64,000 nt of DNA, from contig NZ_VHLL01000005.1 in the NCBI RefSeq assembly GCF_025384765.1, forward strand, positions 115,550 to 179,549, read 5' to 3'. Numbering within the stretch: position 1 is the first letter of the stretch; every line of letters starts with the position of its first letter. The position numbers were made by a program, and so were the translations under genes. The notes under the pieces were generated by a model. It was not told where the DNA came from. It did not search any database and saw only the letters and a program-made list of their open reading frames with translations. This DNA comes from Methanoculleus formosensis. GTDB lineage: Archaea > Halobacteriota > Methanomicrobia > Methanomicrobiales > Methanoculleaceae. This document shows, piece after piece, positions 1 through 7,378 of the stretch.

Positions 1-324
1 TATGCCGACCCACTCCTCTCGTCCGTCTTCTTCAACCTTCTGGAGAACACCGTCCGGCACGGGAAGACCGTGACCGAGATCCGTGTCACGGCCGTGCCGG
101 ACGGCGGCGGGGCCCGGATCGTCTGGGAGGATAACGGCGTCGGCGTCCCAAAAGAGAACAAGGAGCGGATATTTGATCGGGGTTTTGGGAACCACACAGG
201 ACTCGGGCTCTTCCTGGTGAAAGAGGTTCTCTCGATCACCGGGATTGTCATCCGGGAGACGGGCGAACCCGGGAAGGGGGCGCGGTTCGAGATGGCGGTA
301 TCCAAGGGCAATGTCCGGTTTTAA
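1..324 (+). CDS. Sensor histidine kinase, C-terminal ATPase domain (5' partial)
   Basis: The reading frame is open from the first base, so only the last 107 residues are present. They form a GHKL (HATPase_c) domain: an N-box (FFNLLENTVRHG, residues about 11-22), the G1 box (DNGVGVP), a short ATP lid and the G2 box (GLGLFLVKEVL). This domain binds ATP and phosphorylates a histidine in the dimerisation domain, which lies outside the window together with any sensor region. It ends on TAA at 322-324 and faces the ABC operon tail to tail, so it is not part of that operon. The kinase assignment is firm; its signal cannot be known from here. Confidence 0.9.
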   Translation, partial: YADPLLSSVFFNLLENTVRHGKTVTEIRVTAVPDGGGARIVWEDNGVGVPKENKERIFDRGFGNHTGLGLFLVKEVLSITGIVIRETGEPGKGARFEMAVSKGNVRF

Positions 325-372
325 GCGAATGGAAGCCGCCGGCCGCGGGAAAAAATAAGCAGCGGTGTGATC

Positions 373-1791
373 TTACCGCCGCCCGTACTTCCTGAACATG
401 TACCAGAGCCCTGCGCCAACCCCGGCCATCACCAGAAGGCCGAGCACCGCGACGTAGGACTGTTCCTTCACCACGATCCGGTACTCGTCCTCCTCTTCGT
501 CCTGGTCGCATTTGGCCAGCGCGATGACCTTGTATTCACCGGCAACGATATCGGCGGGCGGGATAACCGTCACCTGCACCGTCGCCCGTTCGCCGGCCTC
601 AAGGCTCGCGACCGACGCCGGGTCGACGGTCACCCGCCACCCTTCCGGTGCGCTCATATTGATCCCGATGTTCGTCAGCGCTCCCCCAACGCCGGCATTC
701 GTAACTGTCATGTCGAACGTAAGCGTGTCGCCGCGGTTGATCTCGTGACGGTAACTCTTCGCGTAGGTCCGCAGATCATACGAGCCACGGAGCCGGAGCG
801 TCAGGTTCTCCTCGTACTCCCGGGCAGAGGACCCGATCACCGCCGTGAAGTTGTACTCGCCGACGTTCACCGAGTAGGGCGGGATGAGATCGAGGTAGAG
901 GGTCTTCTCCTCACCGGACGGGACGTAGATCTCCGAGACCTCTTCGGTAGCGCCGCTGCTCTCCTTGAACCGGGCGTACCACTGTTCGGGGAGGCCCTGG
1001 ACGGCAAGGGTATAGGTATCGTCGTTTCTGCCGGCGTTCTTCAGGGTCATCTCATACTGCGGGCTGGCGCCAATCGCCGAGACCCGGGACGGGGACTTCA
1101 CCTGAACCTCGGCAAAGAAGTTCTCTTTTTCGAGCGGCACGATCCCGAGGTCGACCGTCTGGCCGATCCGGATCTCGACGTTCTTCTTCTCCCATGGCCG
1201 GTACCCGGGCCGGGTGACCTTTACGGTGTAGGTGCCCATCGGGGCGCCGATGGAGACCTTGCCCTCGGCGGTCGCGAGCATCCCCTCGATCCTGGTGTCA
1301 CGGTCATAGAGACCAACATCGGCGCCCTTCACCACGTTACCTTCCTTGTCCACCACGGTGGCTTCAAGCGTTCCCGCTTCGCCGCTGTGCGTCTTCGTGA
1401 CCTTGACGTAGACCCAGATCGTGCCTTCGCCGATGCCCACCCGGATGGGATACTCCCCCACGGCGGCATGGCCGGATGTCTCGGCCACCAGGCGGACGGT
1501 CTTCGTCTCGCCGGCCGGGATCAGCATCCGATATACCTCGCGGTCGTCGGCCTCGAACCGGATCTTCCAGTTGTCGGTCCCGCGGAACGTCCAGTAGTTG
1601 AGGAGACACGTCCCGGTATCGCCGCGGTTCGTGACCGCAAGATCGAAGACAGCGGTGTCGCCGGCTTCGATCATCTCGCCGGGGAAGTCGCACCGGATCT
1701 CCGTCTGCATCGTCCCGCCCTGTGCGGCGGTCGCTCCCGGGACTGCCAGCGCCGCGATAAGGAGGATTACGAGGATTTTTCTGTCGATCAT
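373..1791 (-). CDS. Secreted membrane-anchored NEW3-type protein of the ABC operon
   Basis: A 472-residue protein with a signal peptide (residues 1-24), an extracellular beta-rich body and one C-terminal membrane helix (about 445-465) followed by a basic tail. A central stretch near residues 145-210 looks like a carboxypeptidase-regulatory/PEGA-like beta sandwich. The region before the helix resembles the NEW3 domain, which is frequent in archaeal proteins next to ABC-2 transporters. The ATG is preceded by AGGTGAG at a good distance and lies 4 nt beyond the permease stop, so it is the third gene of the operon. It is probably an extracellular accessory part of the exporter; this role is inferred from context. 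Confidence 0.8.
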   Translation of the reverse strand: MIDRKILVILLIAALAVPGATAAQGGTMQTEIRCDFPGEMIEAGDTAVFDLAVTNRGDTGTCLLNYWTFRGTDNWKIRFEADDREVYRMLIPAGETKTVRLVAETSGHAAVGEYPIRVGIGEGTIWVYVKVTKTHSGEAGTLEATVVDKEGNVVKGADVGLYDRDTRIEGMLATAEGKVSIGAPMGTYTVKVTRPGYRPWEKKNVEIRIGQTVDLGIVPLEKENFFAEVQVKSPSRVSAIGASPQYEMTLKNAGRNDDTYTLAVQGLPEQWYARFKESSGATEEVSEIYVPSGEEKTLYLDLIPPYSVNVGEYNFTAVIGSSAREYEENLTLRLRGSYDLRTYAKSYRHEINRGDTLTFDMTVTNAGVGGALTNIGINMSAPEGWRVTVDPASVASLEAGERATVQVTVIPPADIVAGEYKVIALAKCDQDEEEDEYRIVVKEQSYVAVLGLLVMAGVGAGLWYMFRKYGRR

Positions 1792-1795
1792 TGTC

Positions 1796-2881
1796 TCACC
1801 TGATATCCATCCGCATGAACTTCACATAGGTCGCTGCGAAGAAGGCCGACGGGAAGACGATGAGCGCGGCGATGTTCATCCAGACCCGGCCGAGAGCACC
1901 GGCAAGGCCGGCCGTCTCTTCCGTCGCCGTGTCGTAAGGCGACGCGATCATCGAGGAAAGCTGTGGGTTCGTCACCGCTATCGCGACGGTGTAGTAGTTC
2001 ATCTGCGGCGAGAGGAGGTTCGAGACGTCGCTGATGAGCCTCCGTTTCTCGATATAGGTCTTCATCTCCTCTTCGTATGCCTTCCACTCCGGGTCTTCGG
2101 TTCCGCCGTATACCACACTCTGCGCAACGGTGGTAGTGGAATACCCATTGCTGCTCGCGACCCGCACGACTTCTTTGGGCATGGGGCCCATCTCGGGCGG
2201 GTCGCCTGCAAAAGCGCCTGCGGCCATCGCCCCGAACATGGGAAGGAGCGAGGAGACAGCGAAGAATATGACGAGGGTGTAGATCAGCGCGTTTCCGCTC
2301 TCTTTTGCGACCGTCGACATCGTGAGCGCGACGGCGAAGTAGGCGAGCAGGAACCCAAGCGTTACCGCCCCGAAGATCAGGATGGCGGCAAACTCCTCCA
2401 GTGTCGGGACGACCGAGAAGAGGAGGAGCATGGCGACGGCGATGGCAAGGGCGAGCGCCATGGCGAACCCGAGCGCACCGATGCCCCCGAGTGCCTTGCC
2501 ATTGATGATCTCGTCGCGGTAGACCGGGTGGGAGAGGAGCGACTTCAGCGATCGGGTCTCCTTCTCTTTTGAGACCAGGTCGAACCCGATGGCGATGGCA
2601 AGGATGCCGCCGAGCATCGTCATGTAACTCATCATGGAGATGAAGACGTACATGATCGTGGGTTTCTGTGGCATCCAGTTCCTGTACGGGTCATCGAACT
2701 CCTCCATCTGCCGGAGTTGCTCGGTATACGCCTCCAGGCTGTTGTTATAGTTCTCGATACCGTCGTAGATGCTGATCGTCGATATCACGAGGAGCAGGCC
2801 GAGAATGATGACAAAGCGCCTGCTGGTGATGTGGTCGGAGAACTCTTTTCTTGCTACGTTGAGCAATCGATCGAGTGCCAT
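1796..2881 (-). CDS. ABC-2 type transporter permease
   Basis: A 361-residue multi-spanning protein: one helix near the N terminus (after RKEFSDHITSRRF), a large extracytoplasmic loop, then about five helices in the second half. This is the layout of ABC-2/NatB-type permeases. The start at 2881 is chosen because GGAGGTGA sits just upstream of ATG; the open frame extends further 5' but only as an out-of-frame copy of the ATPase gene. The gene begins 4 nt after the ATPase stop, so the two are translationally close and should form one transporter. The substrate is unknown. Confidence 0.88.
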   Translation of the reverse strand: MALDRLLNVARKEFSDHITSRRFVIILGLLLVISTISIYDGIENYNNSLEAYTEQLRQMEEFDDPYRNWMPQKPTIMYVFISMMSYMTMLGGILAIAIGFDLVSKEKETRSLKSLLSHPVYRDEIINGKALGGIGALGFAMALALAIAVAMLLLFSVVPTLEEFAAILIFGAVTLGFLLAYFAVALTMSTVAKESGNALIYTLVIFFAVSSLLPMFGAMAAGAFAGDPPEMGPMPKEVVRVASSNGYSTTTVAQSVVYGGTEDPEWKAYEEEMKTYIEKRRLISDVSNLLSPQMNYYTVAIAVTNPQLSSMIASPYDTATEETAGLAGALGRVWMNIAALIVFPSAFFAATYVKFMRMDIR

Positions 2882-2885
2882 CGTC

Positions 2886-3791
2886 TCACCTCCGGTAGGC
2901 CGCCATGAAGACGTCCTCGATCTCGGGCTCCTCAAGACGCATCTCCCGGACGTGCAGCCCCTGATCGAAGAGGGATGCGGCAAGCCGGTCCCGGATATCG
3001 GCCTTCGCCCGGACAACCGCACGGTTTCCGTTCCCTTCGACGGAGATGATCGCGGGATCGTCGATTGCAGGCAGATGCTCCCGGGTCTCGACGACGATCC
3101 GGACCATATCCCCGTCGGGGGACGCGAGCGCCCGGGCGACCTCTTCGAGCGTCCCCTGCGCCATCAGTCTTCCTTTTGCGAGCAGCCCCACAGTCCGGCA
3201 GACCTCCCTGACCTCGGAGAGGATGTGCGAGGAGACGAAGACCGTCTTTCCTTCGTCTGCAAGGTGCGTGACGAGTTCGCGGTACTCCCTGACGCCCTCG
3301 GGGTCGAGGTTTGCCGTCGGCTCGTCGAGGAAGAGCACTTTTGGGTCGTTGATCAGCGCCTGGGCGAGCCCGAGCCGCTGTTTCATCCCACGGGAGTACT
3401 CTCCGGCCTTCTGGGTGACACCGTCGAGGTGGACAAGTTCGAGCAGTTCGGCGATCCGCTCCTTCCGCTTCCTCGCGTCCATCCCGTAGAACCGGGCGAA
3501 GTAGTCCAGGTTCTGCTCGCCGGTCATGTTCCCGTAGAACCCGACGTCTTCGGGGAGGTAGCCGATGATCTCCTTCACCTTCAGCGGGTCTTTCGCGACC
3601 TCGATCCCGTCGACCAGGCACCGGCCCCCGGTGGGCTCGATCATGCCGGTGAGCATCAGGATCGTCGTGCTCTTCCCTGCTCCGTTCGGGCCGAGGAAGC
3701 CGAATATATCGCCTTCCCCGACCTCGAGGTCCAGGCCGTCGACGGCCGCTTTTCCATTATATATCTTCGTGAGGTTCTCCGTTCGTATCAT
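2886..3791 (-). CDS. ABC transporter ATP-binding protein
   Basis: A 301-residue ATPase of the ABC-2/drug-export (NatA-like) class. Visible motifs are Walker A (GPNGAGKST, residues about 36-44), a degenerate signature (YSRGMKQRLGLAQAL), Walker B with catalytic Glu (VLFLDEPTANLDP) and an H-loop (VSSHILSEV). An accessory C-terminal domain of about 90 residues follows, as is common in this class. It is the first gene of a three-gene operon with the permease and the NEW3 protein. GGGAGTG lies ahead of the ATG. An AT-rich stretch at 3847-3860 could hold its TATA box. Confidence 0.93.
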   Translation of the reverse strand: MIRTENLTKIYNGKAAVDGLDLEVGEGDIFGFLGPNGAGKSTTILMLTGMIEPTGGRCLVDGIEVAKDPLKVKEIIGYLPEDVGFYGNMTGEQNLDYFARFYGMDARKRKERIAELLELVHLDGVTQKAGEYSRGMKQRLGLAQALINDPKVLFLDEPTANLDPEGVREYRELVTHLADEGKTVFVSSHILSEVREVCRTVGLLAKGRLMAQGTLEEVARALASPDGDMVRIVVETREHLPAIDDPAIISVEGNGNRAVVRAKADIRDRLAASLFDQGLHVREMRLEEPEIEDVFMAAYRR

Positions 3792-4274
3792 TTTACACTC
3801 CCACCAGGGCCTTTTGGCGGCGTCCTACTGCAGACTACGACACCCTCTTATTATCGTTTTCTGTGACAATCGTCTACACTTCAGGTGATGATCGTGATTC
3901 CGGTGTCTAAGACGTCAAGATTATTCCGGCAGAGTCCCAAGATGCGTTGTGAATCGGGCACTGGACTGCGTATCGGCCCTCGCGCGGCACCAATCATAAG
4001 TCCTGCAGCGGCGTCTCCCGAGGATACAGGCCATGCTCGTACCCCCTTTCGGTGTTCGGCGAGAGAGTATAGGGAGGATTGGGAGATAAGGCGATGGTAA
4101 ACTACGAAAAAAATCGAACCTACCAAAGGCAGGTATTCGGGCATCGGCAGGGCCAGGAACTTCGATAACGGATATCCACAGCCTCTCGACCGCCCTTCTT
4201 CTTCAAGACCCTCGGAGCCGGGCCGCAATGCAAAAACCTTTTCTCTCCCTGGCCTGAAGGTTCTCCTGATAGGC
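3792..4274. other. Divergent intergenic region, no gene seen
   Basis: About 480 bases between the minus-strand ABC operon and the plus-strand lipoprotein-like gene. Open frames here lack a start signal or protein character. An AT-rich patch at 3847-3860 may serve the ABC operon. An A-run/T-run patch at 4231-4242 may serve the gene starting at 4275. Neither is a clear consensus TATA box. Confidence 0.4.
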
Positions 4275-5264
4275 ATGAGAAGGTTACTCGGTGCGGTCGT
4301 GGTGCTCCTCTTCCTGGTGCTCGCGGCCGGGTGCATCTCGTCCCAGCCCCCGGCGGGCTACGTGACGATCCGGAGCGTCGATGTCAGCATCCCGGACGGC
4401 CAGCCGCCGTCGAACGTCACCCGGGTCGTTGCGGTCCCCTACCTCGACGCGGTCTACGCGGATGTGAATGGCGTCGACCTGCAGGTCGTTGCAAAAGAGG
4501 CCGGGACGGATATCGTCGTCGAGGAGACGGTTCGCTCCATCGGCACCCTGGTCTCGGGGAAGACGGCGAAGGAGGAGGTCACGCTCACGCTCGAGAACGG
4601 CCGGGGGTACGATGTCTGGGTGACGGTATGGCAGGACGGGCGCATGCGGGAGAAAGGATCGGTGAATGTCTTCCTCCCCGACAGGACGGTCGCTACGCAA
4701 CGACTGGCCTACTCGCTCCTCACCGTCTCCGCGATCGACGTCATGACCCCGGATCTCGACGCCGACCCGATCACGCTCGAGATCATCACCGCGATTCTGA
4801 ATAGCGGCAGTTCGTCCGGGAACCTCGCGATGGAGATCCGGGCGGTCAACCTCCAGACCGGGATCACGGCCGTCCGCGAGTCCCGGCCGCTCGGGACGGT
4901 CCCCGAAGGTTCGGACGGCGAGAAGAGGGTGAGCATCACGGTGCCGAACGGCTACGATTACGAGATCCGCATCCGGCTCGTCGAGAACGGCGCGGCCTTC
5001 GCGACCAGCACCGGCCGGATCACCCTGGCACCGCCGCCGCAGGTGATCCTCGCCGACGGTGCGGTCTTCAGCCCCGCGAAGAGCACGTCGCCGGTCGCTC
5101 TCTCGACACCGGCCCCTACCCCGGGGAAGCCGTCCTCCGCACAGGTAGGCCAGTTCAGGGTGCAGAGCAGCGGTGCGCCGACGCCGACGTACTCACCCGG
5201 GTTTACCGTCGCGCTCGCCGCCGCCGGGCTCTTCGGCGCCGGGTTTTTGAGACGGAGGAGGTAG
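4275..5264 (+). CDS. Surface protein with lipobox-like signal and PGF-CTERM tail
   Basis: A 329-residue secreted protein. The N terminus is a signal peptide ending in LAAGC, a lipobox. Two beta-rich repeats of about 105 residues follow (about 33-140 and 145-255), then a Thr/Pro/Ser-rich spacer. The last 25 residues hold SPGF, a hydrophobic helix and RRRR, the tripartite PGF-CTERM signal cut by archaeosortase A. The protein should therefore be exported and lipid-anchored, possibly at both ends, which is unusual. The next gene starts 2 nt after its stop. Its function is unknown. Confidence 0.8.
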   Translation: MRRLLGAVVVLLFLVLAAGCISSQPPAGYVTIRSVDVSIPDGQPPSNVTRVVAVPYLDAVYADVNGVDLQVVAKEAGTDIVVEETVRSIGTLVSGKTAKEEVTLTLENGRGYDVWVTVWQDGRMREKGSVNVFLPDRTVATQRLAYSLLTVSAIDVMTPDLDADPITLEIITAILNSGSSSGNLAMEIRAVNLQTGITAVRESRPLGTVPEGSDGEKRVSITVPNGYDYEIRIRLVENGAAFATSTGRITLAPPPQVILADGAVFSPAKSTSPVALSTPAPTPGKPSSAQVGQFRVQSSGAPTPTYSPGFTVALAAAGLFGAGFLRRRR

Positions 5265-5266
5265 GC

Positions 5267-5512
5267 GTGGTGCCTGAGGGTCTCACCGCGTGGAGGGTTT
5301 ACCTCTACGCCGTCTCGTTCATCGCGCTCATCGTCGCGATCGCGGGTGCCGTGAACCTCATCGCGATCGCAATCGAGGTCTTCATATATCCGCCGCCCCA
5401 GCCCTACCCGGTGCCGCAGTACTATCCCGAACTTCCCGGGAGCGTGGCGCAGGTCGTGGTGGGGCTCGTCGTCTGGGGCTACCACTGGATGCTGCTTAAA
5501 AAAGAGCACTGA
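5267..5512 (+). CDS. Small two-helix membrane protein (DUF5671-like)
   Basis: An 81-residue protein that starts with GTG (GTG also at 5270) right after the stop of the preceding gene; GGAGGAGGT precedes the start. One membrane helix lies at residues about 10-38, then a Pro/Tyr-rich loop, and a second helix at 57-75. The pattern around VYLYAVSFIALIVAI resembles DUF5671 membrane domains; this is recognition by eye, not a search. It is probably co-transcribed with the PGF-CTERM protein. Confidence 0.65.
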   Translation: MVPEGLTAWRVYLYAVSFIALIVAIAGAVNLIAIAIEVFIYPPPQPYPVPQYYPELPGSVAQVVVGLVVWGYHWMLLKKEH

Positions 5513-5519
5513 AGAGGAT

Positions 5520-6233
5520 TCATCTCTTTTCGAGGGATCTCGCGGCAACCAGCAGTCCTGCGGCCGCCACCGCCGCCCCGAATCCGGGGAGAGAAGTGGG
5601 CACCGTCTCCGCCGGGAGGGAGGAGGTGTTCGGCGTCACCGAGACGGAGAAGTGAGGTGCCGGCTGCACCCGGGTGTAGACGTGAACCGTCCCTCCCGGC
5701 GGCGGCAGGGGCGGGAGCTGACATCGCGACATCGTCCCTCTATCCTTATTCCTGCAGACAAACTCTTCCGGAGGCGGGAGTGTGGTGTTTACCGCGACCC
5801 GGAGGGTCCCGCCTTCGACGACGCCCGCGAACGTGTTGTCGATGTAAATCTCCTCCCCATCCGGCTCGTAGATCAGGTACCAGCCGGTCTCGCTCACCTC
5901 CGCGCCCGGGGCGGGCTGCTCGACCTGGTAGCGTTGCGGGAAGAGGTCGATCGTCTCCCCGGCGGCCGGGGCCTTCTCGATGAAACCGGTGTACATCAGG
6001 CGCTCTCCCCTCCAGACGGTATACTCCCGTGCGGGCGGGGCCGAGGGGTCGGCAGCCACGGTAAGTTCGGTCTCGGCGATCGTCCCCCTGTACTCGCCGT
6101 CGAAGTAGACCTCCGCACCGTCGCCGTTGAACCAGTGGACGACATATCGCCCGGCATCCTCTGCTCCGACAGCAGCAGCAGCCGGGAAGGACGCGGCAAG
6201 GAGGAGGATACATACGAGATAGAAGGGTCTCAT
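5520..6233 (-). CDS. Secreted two-repeat protein with PGF-CTERM-like tail
   Basis: A 237-residue protein with a signal peptide (residues 1-22), then two related beta-rich segments that each carry a turn of the type E(V/I)Y(F/I)D (EVYFDG, EIYIDN), reminiscent of PEGA-like surface domains. After a Ser/Thr/Pro stretch, the end is LPGF, a hydrophobic helix and a basic EKR tail: a PGF-CTERM-like archaeosortase signal. The start at 6233 is chosen because GGAGGTG lies directly upstream; an in-frame start 24 bases earlier has no such site. It is convergent with the small membrane protein gene. Confidence 0.72.
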   Translation of the reverse strand: MRPFYLVCILLLAASFPAAAAVGAEDAGRYVVHWFNGDGAEVYFDGEYRGTIAETELTVAADPSAPPAREYTVWRGERLMYTGFIEKAPAAGETIDLFPQRYQVEQPAPGAEVSETGWYLIYEPDGEEIYIDNTFAGVVEGGTLRVAVNTTLPPPEEFVCRNKDRGTMSRCQLPPLPPPGGTVHVYTRVQPAPHFSVSVTPNTSSLPAETVPTSLPGFGAAVAAAGLLVAARSLEKR

Positions 6234-6329
6234 CGCACCTCCGGCTGAACAGTACATAAGAGAAGAGAGGAGAGAGCACCATATATCGTTTCTGTGCCGT
6301 CGGTCAACTCTCCGGCAGACCCATCGCCG

Positions 6330-6842
6330 TCACGCACTCTGCGCCACGCCGTAGACGGTCCCGTTCCATTCGCAGAGAGCATACTTCGCGAGAATCCGCC
6401 GCATCTCCTCTGTTGTTATGCGGAGCGAACTGCACTTTTCATGTTCTTTTCCGAACGGGCTATACGAAGAACGGGGGTCGACCCAGAGAAGTGCATCGAA
6501 CAGGGGGCCTTTCGAGACCAGGATACGCTTCCCATCGAGGATCAGCGCGCCGAGCGCCGGGTGCTCCCGGAAGTCAGCTTCGGTGAGGTGCGTCACGGAA
6601 GCGGCGTCAACAGCCCCTTCTCGGGGGAACGCAGCAAGGTGTGTCTCGTCAATCAGGTTGTTCCAGTGGAAGAACCCGACGGCGACGATGCACGATACGG
6701 CAAGAATGAGAAGGATGCCGATGACGGGGTCTCTCCACGGTGCCCTACCTTCCGCCGCCCCGGCGTCCGTCCGATCCTCGTTGTGCGCCGCCATGCCGTT
6801 CCGCTGCAGGCCAGTCCGACCCTTACCGTGTCTTCCTGCCAT
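6330..6842 (-). CDS. Hypothetical single-pass membrane protein
   Basis: Up to 170 residues; an internal Met at residue 17 is an alternative start and neither has a clear ribosome site. A charged N terminus is followed by one strong membrane helix (about 40-60) and an extracytoplasmic domain of about 110 residues with two Cys, one of them in a KCSS stretch. I do not recognise the family. Codon use and the lone helix make a real gene likely. Confidence 0.55.
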   Translation of the reverse strand: MAGRHGKGRTGLQRNGMAAHNEDRTDAGAAEGRAPWRDPVIGILLILAVSCIVAVGFFHWNNLIDETHLAAFPREGAVDAASVTHLTEADFREHPALGALILDGKRILVSKGPLFDALLWVDPRSSYSPFGKEHEKCSSLRITTEEMRRILAKYALCEWNGTVYGVAQSA

Positions 6843-7097
6843 CCTGGATTATCTAAGTGCTCGTTGTCATGTAACTCTATGAATTTCCTTTCCCGCCCTT
6901 CGCATCTCTCACGGCCTGCCTTCAGTGTGGGACCATATCCCGATCTGCACCATGGATTGCTTCACGCGAAGCTACGAAATTTCAGTTCTGTTGAATAGGG
7001 CATGAATAGGGAAGCATAGACCCGGGATGAGGAATCACCCCGGGCATGCCCCTGCAAGTGGACCGTGGGAATATCGCCTCGCGGGGGTGGGGCCGAC

Positions 7098-7120
7098 GGG
7101 GAGGGGGTCTCCCCCTCCCC
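7098..7120. repeat. Perfect GC-rich inverted repeat
   Basis: Ten-base arms (GGGGAGGGGG / CCCCCTCCCC) around TCT. Flanking bases allow a few more pairs with one bulge. Confidence 0.75.
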
Positions 7121-7179
7121 TGTCTCTACTGCCGAATGGGATACCCGTAACCCCCATCCCGCCCGGCCTCCGGCCTCCT

Positions 7180-7199
7180 CCCCCGCCCCGGGGCGGGGG
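7180..7199. repeat. 20-bp perfect palindrome
   Basis: The half-site CCCCCGCCCC is followed directly by its reverse complement, with no spacer. Confidence 0.75.
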
Positions 7200-7378
7200 C
7201 AGTCATGGCGATACCCGGTGGAAAACCGTGCTCTGGAGTGCGACCATAGCACCCGCCCCCACACGCTAAAATTTCTAACATAAAGTGACAGGATGCACTA
7301 GCCGGAGAAAAGTAAGCCGAACGTGGTTTCTGAGAGTTCCGTCCCGGTAGTCCCGGGATCCAAAAAAGAGTGGGAGAA

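Larger units (their letters stand above)
6843..7378. other. Intergenic region with two strong GC-rich palindromes
   Basis: No convincing gene in about 535 bases. The notable content is two perfect inverted repeats. One has arms 7098-7107 and 7111-7120 with a 3-nt loop. The other is an uninterrupted 20-bp palindrome at 7180-7199. They lie upstream of a gene on one side and downstream of the large surface-protein gene on the other, so they could act as RNA hairpins or be part of a dispersed repeat. Confidence 0.6.

Noticed and set aside
367..1803. Long open frame of 478 codons on the plus strand
   Set aside because: It is the antisense of the NEW3 protein gene. The minus frame has a signal peptide, domains and a ribosome site, while the plus frame has Arg/His/Asp-rich composition typical of a shadow in GC-rich DNA.
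6962..7264. A 100-codon minus-strand frame over the palindromes
   Set aside because: The composition follows the GC-rich inverted repeats; no start site and no protein character.
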